Below, piece after piece: positions 15,088 through 23,051 of a DNA stretch of 30,725 bases. Below the pieces are notes generated by a model that saw only the letters and a program-made list of their open reading frames with translations, searched no databases and was not told where the DNA came from. The translations under genes were made by a program, and so were the position numbers. The stretch comes from an uncultured Oscillospiraceae bacterium (GTDB taxonomy: Bacteria > Bacillota > Clostridia > Oscillospirales > Oscillospiraceae): assembly GCA_910587345.1 (NCBI GenBank), contig CAJUKH010000022.1, positions 1-30,725 on the forward strand, written 5' to 3'. Every line of letters starts with the position of its first letter. The first letter of the stretch is position 1.

Positions 15088-15116
15088 ATTCTACACGGTT
15101 CGGCGGGAAATTGCAA
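15088..15116 (-). promoter_or_regulatory. Promoter of xpt
   Basis: On the minus strand TTGCAA (15116-15111) and TAGAAT (15093-15088) are exactly 17 bp apart, 30 bp from the xpt start. The short leader leaves no room for a purine riboswitch. Confidence 0.75.
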
Positions 15117-15134
15117 GTTCCCAAGGCTCCCCTA

Positions 15135-15163
15135 TTGCATTTAAGGGCTGTTTATTATAAAAT
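15135..15163 (+). promoter_or_regulatory. Promoter of the lipoprotein/SLH operon
   Basis: TTGCAT (15135-15140) and TAAAAT (15158-15163) are 17 bp apart, 35 bp upstream of the lipoprotein start and back to back with the xpt promoter. Confidence 0.6.
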
Positions 15164-15197
15164 GAGAAATAATAGCCCCGTGAAAAGAGGTGCTATC

Positions 15198-15947
15198 ATG
15201 AGAAAAAAGCAGTGTGTTTTTGCCCTTGCTCTGGGACTTTCTCTGGCTTTGACCGCCTGCGGACCCAAAGAGGCTGCTGCGCCTTCCACCACCCTGCCCC
15301 CTGTGACCGAGGCCTGCCGGGCGCAGATGGACACGGTGACCGTCCCCGATTTTTTGAATGAGGAGCAGCAGGAGCAGTACCGTTTTGCCCACTATCTCTA
15401 CGGCCATATGTTCGGCGGAGAGACCACCGCCGTGGAGGAGCTGTTCCCCCTGGTCCATGTGCCCGTGGAGGGGTATGAGGGCGCCTATACCTATGAAAGC
15501 GTGGAATACGGAAAGGATTTCTTCTATTACCGCTCCACCGTCCCATACGCCGATTTTGACGCCGCTGTCCGTTCGGTGTTCACCGACCGCTTCTGGGAGG
15601 AGCGCAGCGGCATTACGGAGGGGCAGCCCATCTACGCCGATCTGGACGGTACCCTCATTATGGCGGAGCTGTCCCGAGGGGCCGGCTACTTTTACAACGA
15701 AAACTTCCCTGACGAGTTTCGTTTGGAGGAACAGACCGAGGATAAAATCTCTTTCACCCTCATCGGCCACTATTCCCCCGTCTGGCCCAAGGAGGGGGAG
15801 TCCTATGAAGAGCGGGACGCCCGGCTGCTCAGCGGGTACGAATACACCCATGAGTTTCCCATCACCATGGTCCTCACCGAAAAGGGCTGGCGGTTCGATA
15901 CATTCCACACCGCTCTGGCCGACGAAGTAAGCCCCGATGATATCTAA
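15198..15947 (+). CDS. Hypothetical lipoprotein
   Basis: I do not recognise a named family. The 249-residue product has a lipoprotein signal peptide with lipobox LTAC and Cys21, a short Ala/Pro/Thr linker, and an acidic alpha/beta-looking domain rich in Tyr and Glu (for example HYLYGHMFGGETTAVEELF and a C-terminal FPITMVLTEKGWRFDTFH). The terminal motif resembles small-molecule or peptide-binding folds of the NTF2-like type, but this is a weak impression. ATG 15198 follows AGAGGTG; the open frame extends well upstream through the promoter and is not used. It is 45 bp from the SLH-GH18 gene, probably in the same operon, so it is likely a surface protein. Confidence 0.85.
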   Translation: MRKKQCVFALALGLSLALTACGPKEAAAPSTTLPPVTEACRAQMDTVTVPDFLNEEQQEQYRFAHYLYGHMFGGETTAVEELFPLVHVPVEGYEGAYTYESVEYGKDFFYYRSTVPYADFDAAVRSVFTDRFWEERSGITEGQPIYADLDGTLIMAELSRGAGYFYNENFPDEFRLEEQTEDKISFTLIGHYSPVWPKEGESYEERDARLLSGYEYTHEFPITMVLTEKGWRFDTFHTALADEVSPDDI

Positions 15948-15992
15948 GATCTCCACTTTTTACTCTCCTATCTAAACATAAAGGAGGCCCTC

Positions 15993-17612
15993 ATGCACCA
16001 TTTTCTCAAACATAATGTAGCTCCCGCCTGTTTGGCGGCCCTTTTGCTCTTTATGGGTTCCCCTTTGACCCACGCCTACTCTGACGCCTCCGCCGACCAC
16101 TGGGCGGCGGAGACCATCGTCAAGGCGGAGGAATACGGGCTGATGGAGGGTTATCCTGACGGCCGGTTCGGGGTGGGGGACAACATGACCCGGGCGGAGT
16201 TTGCCACGGTACTGTGCCGGATGTTCGGCTGGGAACTGCCGGAGGTCCCCACAGACCGCTGGATCGACTGCGGCGGACACTGGGCCTTACCCTATCTGGC
16301 CACCGCCAGAGACCATGACGCCATCGACGGTTCCGGGGCCTTCCGGCCCGACGACTACATCTCCCGCTCGGAAATGGCGGTGATGCTGGTGCGGGGGCTG
16401 GGCTACGGCTCTCTGGCCAAAAGCCTGGAAAGTACCGACCTTCCCTTCCCCGATGTGATGGAAAACCGGGGGTACATTGCCATCGCCTACCATCTGGACA
16501 TCATCAATGGGGTGGAGGAAAAGGACCAGCTGAAATTTCTGCCCACCTTCTCTGCCACCCGGGAGCAGGCCGCCGCCATGCTGGTGCGGTGCTATGAGCG
16601 CTACTCTGCCCAAACCCAGTGGCGGCATGGGTTTTACGCCTTCAACTCCTTTGACCAGCTCTCCTTTGCCGACCCCCTGGACGGTGTGAGCGTGGGCTGG
16701 GCCAGACTGGAGGTCAATGACGGTTTGCCCATCCTCAACGAGACCAGAGAGAATGGCAATGACTGGGTAAAACCCCAGGGGGCCGACCTTGTTACCGATT
16801 ACCTGTCACAGCGGGATATCACCTGTAATCTCAGCGTATTTGGCTCTGCTTCCGCCTTTGCCGCTCTGATCACGCCGGAGCAGAAGGCGGAAGCCATCGC
16901 CCTTTTGACCGAGGCGGCAGCCCCTTACGCCGGCCTTACCATCGACTTTGAGGGACTGCGGGAGGAGCATCGGGAAGGCTTTTCCTCCTTTATGACCGAC
17001 CTGCGGGCCGCTTTGCCCCAGAACAAGACCCTTTTTGTCTGTGTCCAGCCCGACACCTGGTTCAAAGGCTTTGACTACAGGGCCTTGGGGGAGGTTTGCG
17101 ACAGGGTGATCCTGATGGCCCACGACTATCAGTGGGCCTCCATTCCCGACTACTATCTGGGCACCGGCAACACCAACTGCCCCGTGACCCCCTTTGACAA
17201 GATATACACCGCCCTCCAGCACATTACCGACCCGGAGACCGGGGTGGCGGACCGCTCCAAAATCGCTCTGGCCATCTCCTTCAACACCACCGGCTTCCAT
17301 GTGGACGAAAACGGACTGCTGGTGGACACCACCTTCTACCATCCCTCCACCGCCACCATCGCCAAACGGCTGGGCCAGAGCGACTCGGTGCGGGTATGGG
17401 ATGAGACGGCCCGCAATCCCTATCTGGAGTACACCACCGAGGACGGCGAGCGCTATAAGCTCTGGTACGAGGATGCCCAGAGCATCACGGAAAAGCTGCA
17501 GCTGGCTCGTATGTTCGGCGTCACAGGCTTTTCCGTCTGGCGGCTGGGGATGATCCCCGATGATCCGGCGCTGCCCTATTACAACGCACAGGACGTTTTT
17601 GCTGATTTTTAA
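15993..17612 (+). CDS. SLH-domain protein with GH18-like catalytic domain
   Basis: The 539-residue exported protein has a signal peptide cleaved around residue 28. Three S-layer-homology repeats follow (about 29-76, 85-140, 147-200; the first contains DHWAAETIVKAEEYGLMEGY and MTRAEFATVLCRM), which would bind secondary cell-wall polymer. Residues about 208-535 form a glycoside hydrolase 18-like domain of the YaaH/YdhD spore-lysin type: GLTIDFE at 314-320 supplies the Asp318 and Glu320 pair of the GH18 signature, MAHDY starts at 375, and FSVWRLG contains Trp516. A peptidoglycan or chitin-type substrate is likely but unproven. ATG 15993 follows AAAGGAGG. The next gene is 13 bp away. Confidence 0.9.
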   Translation: MHHFLKHNVAPACLAALLLFMGSPLTHAYSDASADHWAAETIVKAEEYGLMEGYPDGRFGVGDNMTRAEFATVLCRMFGWELPEVPTDRWIDCGGHWALPYLATARDHDAIDGSGAFRPDDYISRSEMAVMLVRGLGYGSLAKSLESTDLPFPDVMENRGYIAIAYHLDIINGVEEKDQLKFLPTFSATREQAAAMLVRCYERYSAQTQWRHGFYAFNSFDQLSFADPLDGVSVGWARLEVNDGLPILNETRENGNDWVKPQGADLVTDYLSQRDITCNLSVFGSASAFAALITPEQKAEAIALLTEAAAPYAGLTIDFEGLREEHREGFSSFMTDLRAALPQNKTLFVCVQPDTWFKGFDYRALGEVCDRVILMAHDYQWASIPDYYLGTGNTNCPVTPFDKIYTALQHITDPETGVADRSKIALAISFNTTGFHVDENGLLVDTTFYHPSTATIAKRLGQSDSVRVWDETARNPYLEYTTEDGERYKLWYEDAQSITEKLQLARMFGVTGFSVWRLGMIPDDPALPYYNAQDVFADF

Positions 17613-17625
17613 GGAGGAAGTAATT

Positions 17626-18039
17626 ATGGCACAGATAAACGCCAAAGCCGGTCCCTTTCAAAAGCCGGGTCTGATTTTGCTGGTAGCGCTGCTGCTGGTG
17701 GTCGTGGTTTTCTTTATTCCCCACCCGGTGGCCGCCAGCGCCGACGAGATCCAGGCTCTGCGGCTCTCTTACGAGGGAAAGCCCATTGAAAATTTTGACG
17801 AGGATGCCGTAAAAGAGTTCCTGGGGCAATTATCCTGCCATCGGAGTATTGCCGAACACGGCAGCTACGCTTTGGAAGACACCTACGAGTTTGACATGCT
17901 GTACCAGTCCAAGCCTCTCCATGTGGTGCTGGGGGAGGACCAGTTTTGCTACTCCGGAACCGGGATGTTCAAGGAATTCAACATTTCCAACGGTTCGGCG
18001 GCCATTGACCGGCTGGAGTACATCCTTGCCCACTCCTGA
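17626..18039 (+). CDS. Hypothetical membrane-anchored protein
   Basis: No family is recognised. The 137-residue product has one hydrophobic segment at about residues 16-37 (ILLVALLLVVVVFF) and an extracytoplasmic domain of about 100 residues with two cysteines (SCHRS and FCYSG) that could form a disulfide. ATG 17626 follows AAGGAGG with 6-nt spacing, 13 bp after the SLH-GH18 stop, so it is the last gene of that operon. It might be an accessory to the surface hydrolase, which is only a guess from position. Confidence 0.82.
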   Translation: MAQINAKAGPFQKPGLILLVALLLVVVVFFIPHPVAASADEIQALRLSYEGKPIENFDEDAVKEFLGQLSCHRSIAEHGSYALEDTYEFDMLYQSKPLHVVLGEDQFCYSGTGMFKEFNISNGSAAIDRLEYILAHS

Positions 18040-18142
18040 AAGGAAATATTTCCCCTTCGCCCTCTTTCCCCTTCTTTTTCTCTTGTAATTTGGTAAAATC
18101 TGGATATCCAAACCAAACCAAGGAGAAAGAAGGGGATTTTTC

Positions 18143-18952
18143 ATGCCATTTCTGCGAAAAAAAGGACTCTTTGAAAGCAACAAGGTCCAGTATCTGCCGG
18201 TGGACAGCATCTCCCCCAACCCCAATCAGCCCCGAAAGGAATTTTCCCCGGAAGGGCTGAAGGAGCTGTCCGACAGCATTGCCCGGCATGGTATCCTACA
18301 ACCGCTGTCCGTTCGCCGGGGAGAGCGCGGCGGCTGGGAACTGATTTCCGGGGAGCGCCGCCTTCGGGCGGCCCGGCTGGCGGGGCTGGCCGAAGTGCCC
18401 TGTCTGGTGGTGGCGGTGGACCCCACCCAGTCCTCTCTGCTGGCTCTGATCGAAAATGTCCAGCGGCGGGACCTGGATTTCTGGGAGGAGGCTTTGGCTT
18501 TGCAGGCTCTGCTGGAGGCCACCCATCTTTCCCAGGAGGCGTTGGCCAGGCAGATCGGCAAATCTCAATCCGCTGTGGCCAATAAGCTGCGGCTTTTAAA
18601 GCTCTCCCCGGCGGTTCTTTCTCTTTTGCGGGAAGCCGGCCTCACCGAGCGTCACGCCCGGGCACTGCTCCCCCTCACTGACCCGGCCATGCAGGAGGAG
18701 GCCGCCCGCCATGCCGCAAAGGAGGGGCTTACCGTAGCGAAAACTGAGGCTTATGTGGCTGCCCTTCTCTCCCCCCCTCCCCAGCGAAGTAAGCCTACCA
18801 TCATCATCAAGGATGTGCGGCTGTTCCTGAACACGGTCAAGCGGGGACTGGACTTGATGCAGACCGCCGGGGTGGCCGCCGATTGCCAGCGGAAGGATAC
18901 TGACCGGGAAATTCTGCTTACCATCCGAATCCCCCGACAGCAAGGGGCATGA
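18143..18952 (+). CDS. noc: ParB-family nucleoid occlusion protein, Noc-like
   Basis: The 269-residue protein is a ParB/Spo0J-family DNA-binding CTPase. It has the ParB N-terminal domain (PVDSISPNPNQPRKEF; SGERRLRAARLAG with the Arg-rich box; LIENVQRRDL) and a helix-turn-helix (LSQEALARQIGKSQSAVANK), then a C-terminal dimerisation region. Being the first of two ParB paralogs, directly before parA-parB, it corresponds in position to Bacillus Noc, which blocks division over the nucleoid; a second ParB is the alternative. An amphipathic membrane-targeting N-terminus as in Noc is plausible (MPFLRKKGLFES). ATG 18143 has AAGAAGGGG upstream. It ends in its own terminator. Confidence 0.88.
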   Translation: MPFLRKKGLFESNKVQYLPVDSISPNPNQPRKEFSPEGLKELSDSIARHGILQPLSVRRGERGGWELISGERRLRAARLAGLAEVPCLVVAVDPTQSSLLALIENVQRRDLDFWEEALALQALLEATHLSQEALARQIGKSQSAVANKLRLLKLSPAVLSLLREAGLTERHARALLPLTDPAMQEEAARHAAKEGLTVAKTEAYVAALLSPPPQRSKPTIIIKDVRLFLNTVKRGLDLMQTAGVAADCQRKDTDREILLTIRIPRQQGA

Positions 18953-18965
18953 CAAGGCAAAACGA

Positions 18966-19000
18966 AAGAAGGAGCGGGACACATTCCGCTCCTTCTTTTT
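18966..19000 (+). terminator. Intrinsic terminator of noc
   Basis: A 12-bp stem (18966-18977 with 18986-18997) has an 8-nt loop and ends in a T-run to 19000. The first parS site begins 2 bp later. Confidence 0.9.
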
Positions 19001-19001
19001 A

Positions 19002-19017
19002 TGTTTCACGTGAAACA
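19002..19017. promoter_or_regulatory. parS: parS site 1 (perfect)
   Basis: TGTTTCACGTGAAACA is a full match to the Firmicute parS palindrome, flanked by A and T that extend the palindrome to 18 bp. It is the loading site for ParB (Spo0J) clamps. Confidence 0.97.
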
Positions 19018-19034
19018 TTTTACCCCCTCTCCCC

Positions 19035-19050
19035 TGTTTCACGTGAAACA
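19035..19050. promoter_or_regulatory. parS: parS site 2 (perfect)
   Basis: A second perfect TGTTTCACGTGAAACA lies 33 bp from site 1, about three helical turns, so both sites face the same side of the DNA. Confidence 0.97.
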
Positions 19051-19169
19051 TTGCAAGGGACTCATTTTCTTTCTTGATGCCCGGCGTGCCTTTTACCACA
19101 AGATATAGTTTTCTTTTCCTCTTTGTGGAGAATCTCCTCCTTTTCTTCCTACTTTTTCTCCCCCTGCTA

Positions 19170-19198
19170 TTGAAAACCGGGGCGGGAGTGGTTATAAT
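19170..19198 (+). promoter_or_regulatory. Promoter of parA-parB
   Basis: TTGAAA (19170-19175) and a perfect TATAAT (19193-19198) are separated by 17 bp, with parA starting about 110 bp downstream. Confidence 0.85.
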
Positions 19199-19310
19199 AG
19201 GGGTAACTCTATCTTTATGCGCACCCGCTTTACGGCGCCCGGTCAATATGGGACCATTGGTCTCGGGGCAAAGAGAAAGAAAGCCGGGTTTCGGGAAAGG
19301 ATGTGGCCTT

Positions 19311-20069
19311 ATGGCCAAGCGGATCGCCATTGTGAACCAAAAGGGCGGTGTGGGGAAAACCACCACCTGCGTCAATCTGGCTTCAGCCTTGCGGGTCCAG
19401 GGGAAGCGGGTCCTTCTCTGCGACTTTGACCCTCAGGCCAACGCCACCTCCGGCGTGGGGGTAGACAAAACCACCGCCAACCCCAGTATTTACGAGGTGT
19501 TGATCGAGGGAGCCGAATGCCGAAAGGCCATTGTCTCGACCCCTTTTTGTGATGTAATTCCGGTAAACAAGGCTCTTGCCGGCGCCGGCATTGAAATGAT
19601 CGGCATTCCCGACCGGGAGCATTTGCTTCAAAAGGCTCTGGAAACGGTGGACGCCGATTATGATTACATCCTCATTGACTGCCCCCCCTCTCTGGAGCTG
19701 CTCACCCTCAACGCCCTGTGCGCCGCCCATTCGGTGCTGGTGCCGGTCCAGTGTGAGTACTACGCTCTGGAGGGACTCAGCGACTTGCTGGGCACGGTGC
19801 GTATCGTCAAGCGGTCCCTGAATCCGGACATTTCCATGGAGGGTGTTCTTCTCACCATGTATGACAGCCGCACCAATCTGAGTATGCAGGTGGCGGAAGA
19901 AGTGAAGCGCCACTTCCCCGGTCAGGTGTATGCCACGGTGATCCCCCGGACGGTACGGCTCTCCGAGGCACCCAGCCACGGCAAGCCCATTGACGCTTAC
20001 GACCCCTATTCCCGGGGCACTGAAGCCTACCGGGAGCTGGCGGCGGAGGTCATTGGGGCCAACGCCTGA
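19311..20069 (+). CDS. parA: Chromosome partitioning ATPase ParA (Soj)
   Basis: ParA/Soj is a dimerising ATPase that, with ParB-parS, moves and organises the replication origin and in Firmicutes also controls DnaA. The 252-residue product has the deviant Walker A KGGVGKTT near the N-terminus, CDFDPQANATSG (A' motif) and LIDCPPSLELLTLNAL (Walker B). Length and layout are those of chromosomal Soj rather than plasmid ParA with an N-terminal regulator. ATG 19311 follows GAAAGGA (19295-19301); the open frame extends upstream through the promoter and is not used. parB follows after 64 bp. Confidence 0.96.
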   Translation: MAKRIAIVNQKGGVGKTTTCVNLASALRVQGKRVLLCDFDPQANATSGVGVDKTTANPSIYEVLIEGAECRKAIVSTPFCDVIPVNKALAGAGIEMIGIPDREHLLQKALETVDADYDYILIDCPPSLELLTLNALCAAHSVLVPVQCEYYALEGLSDLLGTVRIVKRSLNPDISMEGVLLTMYDSRTNLSMQVAEEVKRHFPGQVYATVIPRTVRLSEAPSHGKPIDAYDPYSRGTEAYRELAAEVIGANA

Positions 20070-20133
20070 TTGGCCCCGCGGCAGCGGATCCGGAGGGGGC
20101 AACCCCTCCCCTACCAATAGAAAGGATGATTCT

Positions 20134-21042
20134 ATGGCAACCAAAGGCGGTCTGGGCAAGGGTCTTGGCGCTCTTCTGGGCGAGGACGCCGTCCGGCAGG
20201 ACCAGCAGCAGGGGCAAGGGACTCTCACCCTCCCCATTTCACAGGTACAACCCGGGCTGAACCAGCCCCGGAAGCGTTTTGACGAGGAGGCTTTGGCCGA
20301 CCTCAGCGAGTCCATCCGCATCCACGGGGTCATCCAACCCCTGACGGTGCGGCGGCTCAGCTCCGGATACTACCAGATCATCGCCGGCGAGCGGCGGTGG
20401 CGGGCCTCCAAGCTGGTGGGACTAAAAGAGGTCCCCGCCGTGGTCATCGAAGCCGACGACCGAAAGGTAATGGAATTAGGCCTCATTGAAAACCTCCAGC
20501 GGGAGGACTTAAACCCCATTGAAGAGGCCAATGGGTATCGTGTCCTGATGACGGATTATGGCTTGACCCAGGAAGAGGTGGCCCAGCGGGTGGGAAAATC
20601 CCGCCCCGCCGTCGCCAATGCCCTGCGGCTTCTGGAGCTGCCTGACGTCATCCATCAACTATTAGAGGAAGGTCGCTTATCAGCCGGTCACGCCCGGGCC
20701 ATCCTGGGCGCTCCCGGCAAGTCACTCCAGCGTACCCTGGCCCAACGGGTCATTGATGAAGGTCTCTCCGTCCGGCAGACCGAGCAGCTGGTCAAGCAGC
20801 TGTCACAGGAAAAGGCGCCGAAAAAAGAGCCTGCTGCTGACCCCTATAAAATCTACCGGGACGAAGCGGCCAAGTCTCTCTCCGACCGCTTTGGCCGGCG
20901 AGTCTCCATCGTCCACGGCGCCAAGAAGGGCCGTATCGAACTGGAATATTACGATGACAACGACCTTAACGCTCTGCTGGAACTTCTGGAGCAGGTAAAG
21001 CGCACCGGCCAGGCCTCCGGGAAGGGAGGCGCCCACCGTTGA
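20134..21042 (+). CDS. parB: Chromosome partitioning protein ParB (Spo0J)
   Basis: ParB binds parS, hydrolyses CTP and spreads as a sliding clamp to recruit SMC. The 302-residue protein has the GLGKGLGALLG motif for ParA interaction at the extreme N-terminus, the ParB domain with IIAGERRWRASKLVGL (CTP-binding box), LIENLQREDLNPIEEA, a helix-turn-helix (LTQEEVAQRVGKSRPAVANALRLL) and a C-terminal dimerisation domain. ATG 20134 follows AAAGGATG and matches the family start. The motif at the N-terminus separates it from the Noc-like paralog at 18143. Its stop overlaps the TTG start of the next gene. Confidence 0.97.
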   Translation: MATKGGLGKGLGALLGEDAVRQDQQQGQGTLTLPISQVQPGLNQPRKRFDEEALADLSESIRIHGVIQPLTVRRLSSGYYQIIAGERRWRASKLVGLKEVPAVVIEADDRKVMELGLIENLQREDLNPIEEANGYRVLMTDYGLTQEEVAQRVGKSRPAVANALRLLELPDVIHQLLEEGRLSAGHARAILGAPGKSLQRTLAQRVIDEGLSVRQTEQLVKQLSQEKAPKKEPAADPYKIYRDEAAKSLSDRFGRRVSIVHGAKKGRIELEYYDDNDLNALLELLEQVKRTGQASGKGGAHR

Positions 21043-21572
21043 CACAGCAAGAGCCCAAGCGGCGGTCCTCTGCCAGCCTTCAGCATCAGGCTGAGCACAC
21101 CAGGACCCGGCGCAGAATTTCGGTGATGGGATATCTGCTGGTTTTGTTTGTAGCGGCTTTTCTTCTGCTCCTTCTGGCCTACTTCCAGCAGCAGCGGATA
21201 AATACTGACACCAACAATGCTCTTCAGCAGTCCGTCTCGGCCGTTCAGTCCATTCAAAACCTTATGGCAGATAACGAGACCTTGCGATCACAGGTGGCCG
21301 ACTTGGAGGAACAGGTGGAGACCCTCACCGCCCGCTCTCAAGAGTTGGCCGACACCATGGAAAAGCAAACCCGTGCCATGGACCTTTTCTGGCAGGTGGA
21401 CGAGGCTTATGTGCGCGGCCGCTACGTCCTTTGCCGTCAGCTGATCCAAAGTCTGGAGGACCTCTCTGACGGGGCCCCGCTTAAAAGCTATCTGCCCACC
21501 GAAAGCACCACCGACAACGACCGCTTCTCCCCTGCCGAGCGGTATCAGGAGATTTTTAAGGCGGTCTTCTAA
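21039..21572 (+). CDS. Membrane protein with coiled coil, coupled to parB
   Basis: The 177-residue product is not assigned to a family. It has a basic cytosolic N-terminus, one transmembrane segment at about residues 29-50 (MGYLLVLFVAAFLLLLLAYF), a coiled coil at about 55-110 (LRSQVADLEEQVETLTARSQELAD) and a C-terminal helical domain. TTG 21039 is chosen because GAAGGGAGG lies 9 nt upstream and the start overlaps the parB stop (TTGA). A later ATG inside the membrane segment has no such site. It may tie segregation to the membrane or division site, but this is guesswork from context. parS site 3 follows immediately. Confidence 0.82.
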   Translation: MTQQEPKRRSSASLQHQAEHTRTRRRISVMGYLLVLFVAAFLLLLLAYFQQQRINTDTNNALQQSVSAVQSIQNLMADNETLRSQVADLEEQVETLTARSQELADTMEKQTRAMDLFWQVDEAYVRGRYVLCRQLIQSLEDLSDGAPLKSYLPTESTTDNDRFSPAERYQEIFKAVF

Positions 21573-21581
21573 ACCATCAAA

Positions 21582-21597
21582 TGTTTCACGTGAAACA
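21582..21597. promoter_or_regulatory. parS: parS site 3 (perfect)
   Basis: A third perfect TGTTTCACGTGAAACA lies between the coiled-coil gene and serS. Confidence 0.97.
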
Positions 21598-21640
21598 TCC
21601 ATTACAAAAACCCACAAAATTTATTATGAGGTGATTTGCC

Positions 21641-22948
21641 ATGTTGGATATTCGATTCGTTCGTGAAAACCCCGAGATCGTCAAGGAAAACATCAAAAAG
21701 AAGTTCCAGGACGCAAAGCTTCCTCTGGTAGACGAGGTCATTGCTCTGGACCAGGAAAACCGCGACACCATTCAGGCCGCTCAGGATCTGCGGGCCCAGC
21801 GCAACACCCTTTCCAAGCAGGTGGGCGTGCTGATGGGCCAGGCCAAGCAGGACCCCTCCAAGCTGGCCGAGGCCGAGGCCCTGAAAAAGCAGGTGGCCGA
21901 CGACGCCGACAAGCTGGCCGCTCTGGAGGCCAAAGAGGCAGAGCTGGCCGAGAAGATCCACAAGATCATGCTGGTCATTCCCCAGATCATTGACGACACC
22001 GTGCCCATCGGCCCCGATGACTCCGCCAATGTGGAAGTCCAGCGCTTTGGTGAGCCTGTGGTGCCCGACTACGAGATCCCCTATCACATCGATATTATGG
22101 AGAGCTTTGACGGTGTGGACATGGACGCCGCCGGCCGTGTCTCTGGCAGCGGCTTCTATTATCTGCTGGGCGACATTGCCCGGCTCCACGAGGCTGTGCT
22201 GGCCTACGGCCGTGATTTTATGATCGGCAAGGGCTTTACCTACTGCATCCCCCCCTTCATGATCCACGGCAATGTGGTGGAGGGCGTCATGAGCCAGACC
22301 GATATGGACGCCATGATGTATAAAATCGAGGGGGAGGACCTGTACCTCATCGGCACCAGTGAACACTCCATGATCGGCAAGTTTATCGACCAGATCGTCC
22401 CCGAAGCCCAGCTGCCCCAGACCCTCACCTCCTACTCCCCCTGCTTCCGCAAGGAGAAGGGTTCCCACGGCATCGAGGAGCGGGGCGTGTACCGCATCCA
22501 TCAGTTTGAGAAGCAGGAAATGATCGTGGTCTGCAAGCCCGAGGAGTCCCCCTTCTGGTATGACAAGCTGTGGAATTTCTCGGTGGAGCTGTTCCGCTCT
22601 CTGGATATTCCCGTCCGGCAGCTGGAGTGCTGCTCCGGCGACCTGGCCGACCTGAAGGTAAAGTCCTGCGACATTGAGGCTTGGAGTCCCCGTCAGCAGA
22701 AGTATTTCGAGGTCTGCTCCTGCTCCAACCTTGGTGACGCGCAGGCCCGGCGGCTGAAGATCCGCTATCGGGATGAGGAAGGCAAGGTACAGCTGGCCCA
22801 CACCCTGAACAACACCTGTGTGGCGCCTCCCCGTATGCTCATCGCCCTGCTGGAGAACAATCTTCAGGCCGACGGCACCGTGAAGATCCCCGAGGTCCTG
22901 TGGCCCTACATGGGCGGCACCAAGGTCCTGGTCCCCACCAAGAAGTAA
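21641..22948 (+). CDS. serS: Seryl-tRNA synthetase
   Basis: SerRS charges tRNA-Ser with serine. The 435-residue class II enzyme has an N-terminal tRNA-binding coiled-coil arm (about residues 30-105), motif 2 around FRKEKGSHGIEERGVYRIHQ, and motif 3 at APPRMLIALLEN near residue 397. The stretch before motif 3 reads LNNTCVAPPRM instead of the commoner bacterial NGSGLAVGRT, a variant seen in some lineages; the key Arg is retained. ATG 21641 follows GAGGTGA. No T-box leader is visible in the 68-nt gap, which holds parS site 3. A terminator follows at 22968. Confidence 0.96.
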   Translation: MLDIRFVRENPEIVKENIKKKFQDAKLPLVDEVIALDQENRDTIQAAQDLRAQRNTLSKQVGVLMGQAKQDPSKLAEAEALKKQVADDADKLAALEAKEAELAEKIHKIMLVIPQIIDDTVPIGPDDSANVEVQRFGEPVVPDYEIPYHIDIMESFDGVDMDAAGRVSGSGFYYLLGDIARLHEAVLAYGRDFMIGKGFTYCIPPFMIHGNVVEGVMSQTDMDAMMYKIEGEDLYLIGTSEHSMIGKFIDQIVPEAQLPQTLTSYSPCFRKEKGSHGIEERGVYRIHQFEKQEMIVVCKPEESPFWYDKLWNFSVELFRSLDIPVRQLECCSGDLADLKVKSCDIEAWSPRQQKYFEVCSCSNLGDAQARRLKIRYRDEEGKVQLAHTLNNTCVAPPRMLIALLENNLQADGTVKIPEVLWPYMGGTKVLVPTKK

Positions 22949-22967
22949 AATCCGTCTGACACCCTTT

Positions 22968-23003
22968 GGGGGGCAACTTTCCAACGGTTGCCCCCCATTT
23001 TTT
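22968..23003 (+). terminator. Intrinsic terminator of serS
   Basis: GGGGGGCAAC (22968-22977) pairs with GTTGCCCCCC (22987-22996) around a 9-nt loop and is followed by T residues at 22998-23003. Confidence 0.9.
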
Positions 23004-23015
23004 AACTATGGCCAA

Positions 23016-23031
23016 TGTTTCATGTGAAACG
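23016..23031. promoter_or_regulatory. parS: parS site 4 (degenerate)
   Basis: TGTTTCATGTGAAACG differs from the perfect site at two of 16 positions. The central CACGTG becomes CATGTG, so binding is probably weaker. Confidence 0.6.
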
Positions 23032-23051
23032 ATCCAAAAGGAGGCCTTGTT

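Noticed and set aside
15059..15116. A purine riboswitch before xpt
   Set aside because: xpt often has one, but the leader between the promoter and the start is only about 30 nt and shows no aptamer motifs.
21573..21640. A T-box leader before serS
   Set aside because: The gap is 68 nt, contains a parS site and lacks the T-box sequence.
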